In this document: positions 1-9,054 of the stretch, piece by piece
How the letters are laid out: the number at the start of each line of letters is the position of its first letter
Numbering within the stretch: the stretch's first letter is position 1
IMG/VR virus record: IMGVR_UViG_3300046534_001058
Location: 1-21,465 of that record
DNA length: 21,465 nucleotides
Origin: a virus
Strand: one strand, 5' to 3'
The notes under the pieces: model-generated
Told to the model about the DNA's origin: nothing
Databases searched by the model: none
Seen by the model: only the letters and a program-made list of their open reading frames with translations
Translations under genes and position numbers: made by a program

Positions 1-388
1 TATTTATTTCACCATTAACGTCTGGTTGTGCAAATGTAGTACCTCCAACACTAACCGTTGATACATAGGATGTAGAAACCCCTGTGCCCCTTGCCCTCAA
101 TAAAGCGGCATCCGCACCATCAGCAAAGGCTTGTAAATCTGTAACAGGAACTACGACTAAATCAGTATCGTCTAAACTTATATCAGCAGCGTCTAAATCT
201 GATGCAACCCAAGTTTTTAAAGTTGACAAAGGAACGTTTTTTGCTTGTCTGTCTGCTCCTACTACAAGTAGGCTGTCAGTTTTAGCCCCCACATTAGGGG
301 CATTTATTCTACTCTGTGCATTTACAGTTATAAAACACCCTAAAAGAATGATTATTGTAGTTATAAATGTTTTGAAAATTGGTTTCAT
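1..388 (-). CDS. Signal-peptide-bearing tail-region protein, 3' end cut by window edge
   Basis: About 129 residues are visible and the reading frame runs off the left edge. The start is the ATG at 386-388, preceded by an A-rich leader (AAAATAAATAAA) with no Shine-Dalgarno sequence. The N-terminus is a classical Sec signal: KPIFK, then a hydrophobic stretch (TTIIILLGCFITV), then NAQ-S, a typical flavobacterial signal peptidase I site. LLGC at residues 15-18 also loosely fits a lipobox, so a lipoprotein is possible. The mature part is rich in Asp, Ala, Val and Thr, with a segment around GTTFAQPDVNGEI that resembles phage fibre-type structural proteins (recollection only). It lies directly downstream of the tail genes, so a host-recognition or surface role is inferred. 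No enzyme motif is seen. The gene is well supported; its function is uncertain. Confidence 0.8.
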   Translation of the reverse strand, partial: MKPIFKTFITTIIILLGCFITVNAQSRINAPNVGAKTDSLLVVGADRQAKNVPLSTLKTWVASDLDAADISLDDTDLVVVPVTDLQAFADGADAALLRARGTGVSTSYVSTVSVGGTTFAQPDVNGEIN

Positions 389-418
389 TTTATTTATTTT
401 TAAAGATTAAAATTATTT

Positions 419-796
419 TTATACAAGTGTACCAGCGAAAACGTTGTAAACCGTTAAATCGTCAAATAATGAAGTATCACCCCCTAAATAGACTGCTTCT
501 ATGTAATTTGTCCCAGAAGTAAAGCCCTTGATAATATCGTTAATTTCCATAACTTGCATATTTGCAGGGGTGTCGTTGTCTGGGTTCTTAAATAGTTGGA
601 ATGATAAACTCTCAATTGTAATTACATTGATGTTTCCAGCGTATAGAAAGTTAGATTTTAAAACCCTTTCAACCCTATCATTAGAAGTGTTAAAAAAAAA
701 CATCCAATCCGTTTCTGGAATTGTTTGGGAAATTGGTAATTCATTTCCTTGTAAACTATTAAGAATTACATCCGCTAAGTCATCTATTAAAGCCAT
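419..796 (-). CDS. Hypothetical 125-aa protein of the tail module
   Basis: A 125-residue protein that I do not recognise. It starts MALIDDLADVILN, a short amphipathic helix, and then alternates hydrophobic and polar residues in a beta-rich pattern (for example INVITIESLSFQLF). There is no signal peptide, membrane segment or catalytic motif. It sits 33 bp downstream of the 686-aa tail protein gene and just before the exported protein at the left edge, on the same strand, so it is probably co-transcribed with the tail genes. It could be a small virion or baseplate component or a fibre chaperone; nothing in the sequence decides between these. The ATG at 794-796 follows a very A/T-rich leader. 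Confidence 0.75.
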   Translation of the reverse strand: MALIDDLADVILNSLQGNELPISQTIPETDWMFFFNTSNDRVERVLKSNFLYAGNINVITIESLSFQLFKNPDNDTPANMQVMEINDIIKGFTSGTNYIEAVYLGGDTSLFDDLTVYNVFAGTLV

Positions 797-829
797 GATA
801 CAAATTTATTAAATTTATTTTATTTATTT

Positions 830-2890
830 CTAATTTACAAATAATAATCCTGTTGAATCTCCTTTTATTGCTAAAGGCTGACTTCCTGTTGGGATTACTA
901 CTTCTTGTCCGTCTTTTCCTGAATCTGTGTCGAATACATAATTAGATTTGACAATTGTTGCTTTTACTTGGTTTAAATTAGTTCCTCCGAATGGTTTATT
1001 GCTCGGCTCTGCTTCTATTATATAATTTAACCCATCTATAAATAATCTGTCTTGCTGTATTGCTAAAACGATCAATTGACCGATAGCCGTTGGAACTGGA
1101 CGTGCATTAAACTCATAGAATTCCCTTATCCTTGATTCTAATAATACTGTGTTCCTATCTGTTGTATAAGTATCATTTTCGCTATTTGGCGTCCATTTTA
1201 GGCTGTAAACCTTTGGAACTCTTAATTTAAAACTAATACCAGTATTGAAATTGATTTCGTTGTTTGTCGTGTTATAATATTCAAGAAAGTAATGAGGTTC
1301 GCTTAGAACCTCTGAAACCTCTTGTAACTCGCTTAAAAACGTTGTGTCAGGGTAATTTGTTTTAGAATCTGTTCCTGCTATCTTTATTTGGGATTTTCCG
1401 CTTAGAGCAGAAGTATCAAAAATAACTTCATACCTCTCATAGTCTACTAAATTGTATTGAGTGCTTGTTATAACTTTAGTATTATTAGTCAAATTAGCAA
1501 CTACGCTAAGGAAATTTAGTACTAATGTATCTCCAGCAAAAGAAACTCCGCTCGGCGCTGGACTTATGGCTTCAACCAGCATCCATCCTAGCCCTTGAAT
1601 AAATAAGTATTCACCTATATCAACCCATGACATCACGGAGTTTCCAGTATTGTAAGAACCATTCTCTAGCAAAGTTAGAGAATCGTAGGTTGCACCAGCA
1701 CCAAAATATATTCCTATTTTTCCTTGATAATCTCCAGAAGTATAATTCACAATATATGAATCTCTAACATCTGTTTTACCCATATTGTCTGTCTTTTTAA
1801 CTACCGTTAAAGCCGTTTCGCTTAGGTCTGAATTTATCCTATTTGCGCTTATGTTTTCATAATTGCTTCTTATTTGCATTGTAGGGCTGTCGCATTGTTG
1901 CCATTTTTGGGAATACGAACATAATGGGATTTCTACATCCTCTTCTGTTGATAGTGTGTTTTCTGTGTTTTTCCTTGTGCCACAATTAACCCAATCCAAA
2001 TCTTTTTTCATTCGTATAGAGTTCAGTTCTGGATAATCAAAAATAGGATCAACATCTAATATAGTTCCTGCAAATGCAGCAATAGAAAACGGCAGGCTAA
2101 TTTTGCAGCCTAAATTGTCTTTAATATAAACAGTATAACTCCCAACGGCAAGACCAGAAAAAGCGTTTGAATTATAATATGTAACATCATCTAAAGAATA
2201 AGTAAAAGTCAAAGGGAACAAGTGGTCAACAGCCCCTGCATCTGATAAAGGAGCAAGCCTGTTTACTGTTACATTTCCACCGTTTAAAGTGTTTTGCACT
2301 TGCAAATCAATATAAGCCGTTAAAAGTTTTGGGATTCTAAGTTTTTGAGTTATAGAATCTGTGCCGTCTAACATTGTAAGCGTTATTGATGGCGCTCTTA
2401 TTGTTTCAAATATAAAGGGATTTGTCGATACTGCTTGCGCTATTGGAAACGTTATATTGTCTGATTGTATGCTTGTTTGTACTGTTAATTCTACATCATC
2501 ACAAGGGGTTGCTGCTTCTGCTGCACTTATTGAAGTGAAAGCATAAGTGTCTGGAGCGTTTTGGTTCTCTATGACCGTTGTAATTGCTCCGCCTGTTGTA
2601 TTAGAAGAGACTGTAAAGTTAGAAGCAGGGTTATTTGCTGATATTGTGTAACTTACTAAATCGTAAGAAATTGAATACAAATTAAGACCGTTATAATCAG
2701 AAGAAAATGCTTTTCCATACAAGTATATTTGAAACTTTATTACCGTTTCTAATGTAGTTTCGCCTATTGCGGTTCTGTTGGCCACAAATATTTCTGCCAT
2801 TTCTATCCCTGTTAAAGAATCAACAATAGTTAAGCCCTCCCCACTATTAGGGATTGAATTAAAATTTAATATTATTTTGCTATTTGGCAT
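830..2890 (-). CDS. Large tail-tip or fibre protein with a SprB-repeat-like segment
   Basis: A 686-residue, beta-rich protein with no signal peptide. Residues about 226-270 read like one repeat of the flavobacterial SprB family: TFTYSLDD, then SNAFSGLAVGSYTVYIKD and NLGCK, matching the SprB-type pattern of YSLDG, FxGLxAGTYTVxVxD and xxGC. This is a pattern match from memory, not a search result. The rest has many Asn/Thr/Ser-rich strands, and four scattered cysteines lie around residues 303-333. The gene is last of three long tail genes behind the tape measure and starts one base after the previous stop, so translation is probably coupled. Position and size suggest a tail-tip, baseplate or receptor-binding protein of the virion. 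SprB-like modules occur in gliding-motility adhesins of Flavobacterium-type hosts, so a role in attachment to the host is an inference. Confidence 0.85.
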   Translation of the reverse strand: MPNSKIILNFNSIPNSGEGLTIVDSLTGIEMAEIFVANRTAIGETTLETVIKFQIYLYGKAFSSDYNGLNLYSISYDLVSYTISANNPASNFTVSSNTTGGAITTVIENQNAPDTYAFTSISAAEAATPCDDVELTVQTSIQSDNITFPIAQAVSTNPFIFETIRAPSITLTMLDGTDSITQKLRIPKLLTAYIDLQVQNTLNGGNVTVNRLAPLSDAGAVDHLFPLTFTYSLDDVTYYNSNAFSGLAVGSYTVYIKDNLGCKISLPFSIAAFAGTILDVDPIFDYPELNSIRMKKDLDWVNCGTRKNTENTLSTEEDVEIPLCSYSQKWQQCDSPTMQIRSNYENISANRINSDLSETALTVVKKTDNMGKTDVRDSYIVNYTSGDYQGKIGIYFGAGATYDSLTLLENGSYNTGNSVMSWVDIGEYLFIQGLGWMLVEAISPAPSGVSFAGDTLVLNFLSVVANLTNNTKVITSTQYNLVDYERYEVIFDTSALSGKSQIKIAGTDSKTNYPDTTFLSELQEVSEVLSEPHYFLEYYNTTNNEINFNTGISFKLRVPKVYSLKWTPNSENDTYTTDRNTVLLESRIREFYEFNARPVPTAIGQLIVLAIQQDRLFIDGLNYIIEAEPSNKPFGGTNLNQVKATIVKSNYVFDTDSGKDGQEVVIPTGSQPLAIKGDSTGLLFVN

Positions 2891-2891
2891 T

Positions 2892-5096
2892 TTATATCGC
2901 TTTTAGTAGTTTCCATTTTCCCTGCTTATCAGGTTTCACGTCAAATATGTATCCGTATTCTTTTTGATTAAATTCATTAAAAAACTGTACTTTAAAAAAG
3001 TAGTTTGGTATTAATCTTCCCCCTACTTCTGTAAAGCCTGTAAGTGCTGCATTAACATCAAAATCAACTTCGTACTCAAATTCAATCCATTGGTTTTCAA
3101 ATAATGCTTTTTGTAGTTCTATAATAGGCTTATCCCCTTTTTCTGCTCTTTCTACTTCTCCTGTTTTTTGTGTTATTAGATCGTTTTTTGCCTTGCTTGA
3201 TGCAAACCTAATGCTTTTATCTTTAAAAGATTGTAAGCCTGCAGAATAAAACCATTCATGGCGCGCACTCATTCTATAAGGAGTATGCCTTAAATTGGTT
3301 GCTGTGTCTGGGGAAAATATGTTTTTAGGTTGGGCAGAAAAATCATCAGACCATATCCTTTCGCCATATCCAGCGCCATATCTTTGGATAAGGTCTATAA
3401 CGTGCAAATCATCATCGTACCTTGTATCTGTTTGCCCATAAGAAAATTTAGGTTTACGCCTTGCAAATTCTTTTGCATAACCGTCCGCCCTTGCTGGACT
3501 TAATTTTGTGTATTCTGTATCAACCCTTGTTATTGGTTCAGAATAATTTGTAATCAAATTGTATTCGTCTAGCCCCATTGCTTCCTCATAATCTCCACCC
3601 TTTTCAAATCCAAAACTTAGGCTTGCATGACTAAACTCTATTGCAGAGCGCCTGTGGACTTTATTTACTTGGTTGGGCAAAATTATTGCTACTTGGTTTT
3701 GGAAGAAGAATTTCATGTCCTCTACGATTAGAGCCTCCTCGCCATCTATTTTATCAATAGTATATCCTGTATTATGAAGAACGTTTGATGTTTTTAAGAA
3801 GTCTCCTAAAGATAAGGATAATTTTTTATCAGTAAATTGCCGTATCCATAAACCTAAAGCAAGCGCAACAGTAGAAAATTCTCCGTTGCTTGTATATCCT
3901 AGGTCTGTTCTTCCGTAAAAAGAACTATAAAAAGCCCCTTTACGACCTGTAATAATTTCCATCAATTTATCCCCTAGTTCGTGGAAGAAAACCGCTTGCG
4001 ATTGACTGTCTACTCTATTACTGTTTTCTGTTACCGTTACATTTGTAATCGTATCATGAAAATTAACTTTTAAATCTCCATCGCCTCCAATTCCTGTCCC
4101 AAATTTTGCCCCTGCATACCATTCTAAAGCCAAAGATTCTCCATTAAGTAATTCAACTTCTTCTAAAACTACGTCTATATTCAGTAAAAAACCATCTGGG
4201 TTATTTAGGTCTATTGAGCCTAAAACTTGCGACCTGTCTTTTATATCTAAACTAACCCCGTTCATATACTTAGCAAGAACTAAGACTAAGAATTTTGGAG
4301 TTGAATCGTTGATATCTCTTAAATCATCTACCTTTATTTCTTCAACCCTGCATGAATGCTTAATAATTATAGATTCAAAAACCTTATCAACATCATTTAA
4401 GTAATAAAACATTCCCCCATCTAAGCCTGTGTCTGGAGTAGAACCTCCCCAAGCGTTATATGAAATATCACGGATTACATCGCTAATTAATTGATCAGAA
4501 TCCGCTGTAACTTTTAACGGAACACCTAAAGAAGCGTACCTAACATTTGCGCTAGAATAGTTCATCCTAAAAGAAACACTACTTGCATCTATTGGGTCTG
4601 TGCTTAGTTCTGTAATTAATAGTATTTCTCTACTTACTAAAGCGGCTGTTATTATATCTATTTGGTCTATTATATCCCCATTTACAGATGTTGTTCTATC
4701 TATTTCAAATTCTTGCTTAGAATGTGATTTTACTATTGCATTTAGCCCACCACTTTTGAAAGGAATTTTTGTTCCTGTTTTAGTGTAATCCCAATTTGAA
4801 AAATCAAATGTTCCTGAACTATGTTTGTATTCTACTTCTGTCCTTGGGTTTATTTTCCACTCTTCTAAAGTAACATTTGCCTCTATATTTCTAAGGAAGT
4901 AAGCCCTATTTAAAAAGTCTGCACCCTCTAGCGTAAATTCTAAATTTTTGGATAGCGTTGTAACCACTCCAAAAGTCTTGACACTACGCTTGAAACTCCT
5001 TTCGCTTTCGTCCCAATTTTTGGGGTCTGTTTCGAGGGTTAGTCTTTCACCTGTATCTAGGTTTATCATTTTATAAATAACTTGTTCAAATCCCAT
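2892..5096 (-). CDS. Putative tail hub or baseplate protein (734 aa)
   Basis: A 734-residue protein with no signal peptide or membrane segment. It begins MGFEQVIYKMINLDTGERL and follows the tape measure gene with its ATG directly abutting the tape measure TAA, so the two are probably translationally coupled. In siphophages the gene after the tape measure normally encodes the distal tail or hub protein; here the large size suggests a fused distal-tail/hub/baseplate protein. The N-terminal 100 residues look beta-rich and could be the tube-binding part. The central part has long mixed alpha/beta stretches, and the C-terminal 150 residues (FENQWIEFEYEVDFD and onward) look like a beta domain. I see no catalytic motif such as a peptidoglycan hydrolase. 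The function is assigned by position only. Confidence 0.8.
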   Translation of the reverse strand: MGFEQVIYKMINLDTGERLTLETDPKNWDESERSFKRSVKTFGVVTTLSKNLEFTLEGADFLNRAYFLRNIEANVTLEEWKINPRTEVEYKHSSGTFDFSNWDYTKTGTKIPFKSGGLNAIVKSHSKQEFEIDRTTSVNGDIIDQIDIITAALVSREILLITELSTDPIDASSVSFRMNYSSANVRYASLGVPLKVTADSDQLISDVIRDISYNAWGGSTPDTGLDGGMFYYLNDVDKVFESIIIKHSCRVEEIKVDDLRDINDSTPKFLVLVLAKYMNGVSLDIKDRSQVLGSIDLNNPDGFLLNIDVVLEEVELLNGESLALEWYAGAKFGTGIGGDGDLKVNFHDTITNVTVTENSNRVDSQSQAVFFHELGDKLMEIITGRKGAFYSSFYGRTDLGYTSNGEFSTVALALGLWIRQFTDKKLSLSLGDFLKTSNVLHNTGYTIDKIDGEEALIVEDMKFFFQNQVAIILPNQVNKVHRRSAIEFSHASLSFGFEKGGDYEEAMGLDEYNLITNYSEPITRVDTEYTKLSPARADGYAKEFARRKPKFSYGQTDTRYDDDLHVIDLIQRYGAGYGERIWSDDFSAQPKNIFSPDTATNLRHTPYRMSARHEWFYSAGLQSFKDKSIRFASSKAKNDLITQKTGEVERAEKGDKPIIELQKALFENQWIEFEYEVDFDVNAALTGFTEVGGRLIPNYFFKVQFFNEFNQKEYGYIFDVKPDKQGKWKLLKAI

Positions 5097-8000
5097 TTAT
5101 AAAGTGTTTTGATAATTTAATAAATAATTCATGTTTTCGCCAAAATCTACGTTATTATTTAGGGTGATATTTGGTTTGTTTTTTCGCATTGATTCCTCTA
5201 GCCTGCTTGTTTGGTTATTTATACTACTTTCAATTCCTTTCATTGCTAAGAAATTCACAAGGTTTGTATCATGACTATTCATGTTAGCATTCATAGAATA
5301 TTGATGAACCCCATCATATAATTCATTTTGACTAAGTGAAGCCATTAATTTATTTGCATCAGGATGAATGATATCATCTTTTTTAACGCTTGTCATGTGG
5401 TTTGCTATCCTTGTTGGACTAAGTTCAATAGAGCCGTCTTTTGAGATTTTAGCCTCTCTTCTTTTCTCTCCCCATATTGCTGCACCCTCATAATCATTAT
5501 ATTTGCCTTTTCCTTCTGCAAATTTTGGAATTGGCGTTGCTAATACAGTTGCAATTTGGATAGCCCCTAAAGCGGCGATAAAAGGAACAAGCGGTAAAGT
5601 TACAACGGCAGCAGCAGCACTCGATATTCCCAATGCTGTATTAAGAGCAATTCCGACTATTGTAGCGGCCTTGTTAAATATGGCTTGTTTTTTTTGTAAT
5701 TTCTTTTTCTTTTCTTCTAATTTTTCTTTTTCCTTTGCTTCTTGCTCTGCTAGTTTTCTTTGAAGAGCCGCATCGCCCTCTGCCATTGCTTGAAGTTTAG
5801 CATATTTATTTTCGTTGGCTGCTAATTCAGCATCTATTTGTGCTATTTTCCCATCAAATAGAACGTTGCCTAGGTCTACTAAAGCATAAAAAGATGCAAA
5901 TGCTAAATCTAATTTTTCTTGCTCTACTGCCGCTTCTTCGTCTAATAATTCTTGAGATTTTTGTGGGATTACTACGCTAGGAGCATCAATTGAAACATCG
6001 TCAGCCGTTGGAGGTGAAATCCCTCCAGTCAGTTTTGTTGCTCCTGTTGCTTTCCCTTTTAAAGTAGTTCCAGTTCTTTTGCCTATTAAAGCCGCTTTAG
6101 CATTTTCGGCTGCTAAAATAGCCGCAGAATACGACTGATAGGCTGCTGTACTGGTTGCTAAAGAATCTCTTTCTTTTTTTAAGTCTGATATTATTTTACT
6201 ATATGAATCTATTGTTCCTTTTTGTGCTATTGATGTTTCTTTAATAGTTGTAACATATTCCTCATTCTTTTTAATTATATCATCTAGGGCATTTAATTGT
6301 AAAGTTTGAGATATAAGAGCCTTTTTTTCTGCTGGTAGTAATTGCGTTGTTATTAAGTCTATTCTCTTGCTTAACTGCCCTGCATTTGCGCCATGACTAT
6401 CATTTACTAAGTCCATTAACATTTTTTGAACCCTGCTAGAAGCATTTGTTTTTTCTAAAGCACCCTTTATCTGGCTTTGAAAATTTATGTGAGCCGCTAC
6501 TGCTTGCCCTGCTCTTTCTTGTCCTTTTGCGTATTGTTGCAATTCCCGACTAAATTTGCTTATAGCAATATCTGTTTTTTGTGCTTCTTTGTTAAATTCT
6601 GACAATTCTTTAGTCGCATCTTTAGCACCACTCCCGAAAGCATCCCAAAGGGCGACTGTTGCTGTTATGGCTATTGCTAAAATCCCAAGGGGCGTTGCTA
6701 CCATTGCCACCTTTAAAGCCCTTAAAGCAATGATTGCTTTATTTATACCCCCATTCATTGCTATTACCGCCACTCTATAAATAACAGTAGCAGCACTCAT
6801 TGCTCCTGTAACTAAAGCACCCCCAATCATGACTGCTTTATATATTAAAAATGATTTTATTGCTATTCCAACCCATTTAACTATTTCTTTTAGGTTTGTA
6901 GCAAGTGCCGTAATCCCTCTTTTTAATCTGCTTGCGACACTATTTGCATCATTCATATTTAGAATAATACCTTGCCACGCCGATCCTAGTAATTTTATAG
7001 CACCATCTAAAGTATCTAGTTCTTTTTTAGCCATCCTGTCTGCTGTCCCTGCTGCATCTTGGAGCGATTTATCTAGTTCTTTTGTTTTGTCTATATTGTT
7101 TGCTAAAACTGCTGCCGAAACTGCTGCCCTTTTTCCAAATTCATTATTAGAAGCCGTTAATTTATCTGTGCTTCCTTTAATCATTTCTAATATTTCGCTA
7201 TAATTTGCGCCTTTCCTTGCTGCTTCTATAAAAATATTCCTTAAAGAAGTGGAACTTGTTGATACGTCAATCCCTGAATCTGATAATTTTCCCATCAAGG
7301 CGATCAAAGTTGTAAATGGTATTCCAGCAGCGTTGGCTGCACCAGCAACAATAGGAATACCTTTTTCTAACTTTTGGAAATTTAAGGCTGATTTTGCAGT
7401 AGAAAGCGAAAGTACATCTAGTATTTTTGGAGCATCCGTTGTTGATAAATCATCAAATGTGTTTACTATCGCCCCTGTTAAAGTTGCTGTCGCTGCTAAT
7501 TCTGAGTTCATAGCGATAGAACCGTTTAAGGTTGCTGCTGTTAAGTCTATTATTTCTTGCTGAGAGAAACCTAATCTTGCGTATGCTATTTGGAGGGACG
7601 TTACTTCTTGTGCTGTTTTAACAGTTGTTTCTCCTAACCTTTGCGATTCATCTTTAAGACCACTCATTTCTCCTTTAGTCACTTGCAATATAGCGGATAA
7701 AGTGGCATTTGATTTTTCGTAAGTTCTAACGGTTGTTATAGCATCTCGCATTACTTGAACAATTAAGAAAGCACCACCGACAAGACCTAAAGCCGATGCA
7801 AATTGCCTAGCAGCACCAGCCGCCCCTTTTAATGCTACTCCGTAATTTCCAACGTTTCTAAAGTTTCTGCCTACTTGGGCATCAACTCTTTTCATCATTG
7901 CATCTTTCCTCTGGATAACTGATGTCAATCGTTTTAAGGATGCTTCTTCTTTTTTGTTTAACTTATTACCTAATTCCTGTTTTAAGGCCAGTTGTTGCCT

Positions 8001-8417
8001 CTTTTCTATTAGTTGATTTAGTTTAGTTGCTTGCTTTTGATATTCCGTTGCTAAAGTTGATGAAAGGACAGCCGCTTGCTTTACAGATTTGTTGACCTTT
8101 TGTAATTCTTGGCGCTCTCTTACTAAAGCGACATTTGTGCTTTCTACTGCAAGTGTCTTTTTTTGTATGGTTGTTAGTAGGTTTTTCTCTAATTTCTTTT
8201 GCTCTGCCAAAGCAATCGTTAATTGTTCTGTGATGACTTTAGTCTTGCCTAACTTTTCATTAACACCGCTAGGGGTTTTTATGGACTGAAATTCCTTACT
8301 AATTTTCCTTGCGTTTTGTGATATCTTAATAATATTTTTATCAGATATTAACAATTTGCCGTTAAGTTTATCTATTGCTTTATTGATTTCGTCTAAAGCG
8401 CTGATGTTATTTGGCAT
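5097..8417 (-). CDS. Phage tail tape measure protein (TP901-type)
   Basis: At 1106 residues this is the longest gene of the window, as expected for a tape measure, which sets tail length and lines the tail tube. Residues 1-190 are Lys/Glu/Gln-rich coiled coil. Next comes a TP901-like core around residues 200-420 (GAFLIVQVMRDAI, SLQIAYARLGFSQQEI, GAANAAGIPFTTLIALMGKL). Several strongly hydrophobic helices follow (VGIAIKSFLIYKAVMIGGAL; ATPLGILAIAITATVALWDAF; VVTLPLVPFIAALGAIQIA), typical of tape measures that may insert into the host membrane. A charged helix (KLAEQEAKEKEKLEEKKKKL) precedes the C-terminal segment with FAEGKGKYNDYEGAAIWGE, a common tail end in this family. It overlaps the preceding gene by 11 bp and abuts the following one. 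If tail length follows the usual relation of roughly 0.15 nm per residue, the tail would be about 165 nm. Confidence 0.95.
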   Translation of the reverse strand: MPNNISALDEINKAIDKLNGKLLISDKNIIKISQNARKISKEFQSIKTPSGVNEKLGKTKVITEQLTIALAEQKKLEKNLLTTIQKKTLAVESTNVALVRERQELQKVNKSVKQAAVLSSTLATEYQKQATKLNQLIEKRQQLALKQELGNKLNKKEEASLKRLTSVIQRKDAMMKRVDAQVGRNFRNVGNYGVALKGAAGAARQFASALGLVGGAFLIVQVMRDAITTVRTYEKSNATLSAILQVTKGEMSGLKDESQRLGETTVKTAQEVTSLQIAYARLGFSQQEIIDLTAATLNGSIAMNSELAATATLTGAIVNTFDDLSTTDAPKILDVLSLSTAKSALNFQKLEKGIPIVAGAANAAGIPFTTLIALMGKLSDSGIDVSTSSTSLRNIFIEAARKGANYSEILEMIKGSTDKLTASNNEFGKRAAVSAAVLANNIDKTKELDKSLQDAAGTADRMAKKELDTLDGAIKLLGSAWQGIILNMNDANSVASRLKRGITALATNLKEIVKWVGIAIKSFLIYKAVMIGGALVTGAMSAATVIYRVAVIAMNGGINKAIIALRALKVAMVATPLGILAIAITATVALWDAFGSGAKDATKELSEFNKEAQKTDIAISKFSRELQQYAKGQERAGQAVAAHINFQSQIKGALEKTNASSRVQKMLMDLVNDSHGANAGQLSKRIDLITTQLLPAEKKALISQTLQLNALDDIIKKNEEYVTTIKETSIAQKGTIDSYSKIISDLKKERDSLATSTAAYQSYSAAILAAENAKAALIGKRTGTTLKGKATGATKLTGGISPPTADDVSIDAPSVVIPQKSQELLDEEAAVEQEKLDLAFASFYALVDLGNVLFDGKIAQIDAELAANENKYAKLQAMAEGDAALQRKLAEQEAKEKEKLEEKKKKLQKKQAIFNKAATIVGIALNTALGISSAAAAVVTLPLVPFIAALGAIQIATVLATPIPKFAEGKGKYNDYEGAAIWGEKRREAKISKDGSIELSPTRIANHMTSVKKDDIIHPDANKLMASLSQNELYDGVHQYSMNANMNSHDTNLVNFLAMKGIESSINNQTSRLEESMRKNKPNITLNNNVDFGENMNYLLNYQNTL

Positions 8418-9054
8418 GACTTTTAATTTTTTTGTTGGTTTGCTCCAGTTCTTTCCAATATTCCAGCCATTCTGTGACGCTGGTTTTTTCTATGTCTATA
8501 TTCATTTTCAGATTAATTGTTAATCTTACTTTTTGCTGTATTAACGTTGTTGCTTCTTCTCCAGAAGATTTTGTCAATTCTTTGTATTCTTCTCGCTTCC
8601 TCTCTAATTTATTTTGCCCTCCTCTTAGTTGTTTCTGCAAACTTTCTAATTCTTCATCTATTGGCTTGTCTATGTCTGCTTTAAACCCCCAATTTGACAT
8701 TTCTTCATAATATGCAGCAACTATGTCAATCGGTTTCCCTTTTGATAATTGCATTAAGAAATTCCCTATGATTACTTGAACGGTTTCTAATTCATTTATC
8801 TCGCAAATCATAAGATACATCATAAGTGCATCTGTATTCCCTACCTTTTTCCCAAAATCATTGTACAGGCTTTCCCAAATTGACTGAATAGTGTCTGGCA
8901 TTTTAAACGTTTCTAAGGACATTTCGGGATGCCCCTTGTAATATTCCGCCACTAACCACCTCAAATCGCCCTTACAAGCGTTGTCAAACCTCTTAATTGA
9001 TATATCGTCAAGGCTTGTGTAAATAGTTAAACTTTTATTTCGTTTATTAGCCAT
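8407..9054 (-). CDS. Tail protein preceding the tape measure, possible assembly chaperone
   Basis: A 215-residue, mostly helical, charged protein with no signal peptide. It starts MANKRNKSLTIYTSLDD and has a helical core to about residue 130, then a Glu/Lys/Gln-rich coiled coil (LESLQKQLRGGQNKLERKRE). Its 3' end overlaps the tape measure start by 11 bp, and its 5' end overlaps the previous gene by 28 bp. In many siphophages the place just before the tape measure is held by tail-assembly chaperones (lambda G/GT type), usually made through a -1 frameshift. Here there is a single ORF and no convincing slippery heptamer in the right frame, so a non-frameshifting chaperone is the best guess. The assignment rests on position alone; the gene itself is well supported. 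Confidence 0.85.
   Translation of the reverse strand: MANKRNKSLTIYTSLDDISIKRFDNACKGDLRWLVAEYYKGHPEMSLETFKMPDTIQSIWESLYNDFGKKVGNTDALMMYLMICEINELETVQVIIGNFLMQLSKGKPIDIVAAYYEEMSNWGFKADIDKPIDEELESLQKQLRGGQNKLERKREEYKELTKSSGEEATTLIQQKVRLTINLKMNIDIEKTSVTEWLEYWKELEQTNKKIKSHAK

Noticed and set aside
84-410. 108-codon plus-strand ORF at the left edge
   Set aside because: It lies antisense to the signal-peptide gene, which has a convincing N-terminus and codon pattern; the plus-strand translation is low complexity and Ser/Lys/Ala-rich without a leader.
801-808. TAAATTTG on the minus strand as a promoter for the 125-aa gene
   Set aside because: It matches TAnnTTTG but lies only 5 bp before the ATG and no -33 element is at a suitable distance.
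5503-7563. Several plus-strand ORFs of 74-124 codons opposite the tape measure gene
   Set aside because: They are antisense reflections of the Ala/Leu-rich tape measure helices; none has a leader or a recognisable domain.
8427-8433. Run of seven A (minus strand) near the end of the gene before the tape measure, as a frameshift slippery site
   Set aside because: The run is in the frame AAC AAA AAA ATT, so the standard X-XXY-YYZ -1 slippage does not fit, and the tape measure has its own ATG 10-20 bp further on.
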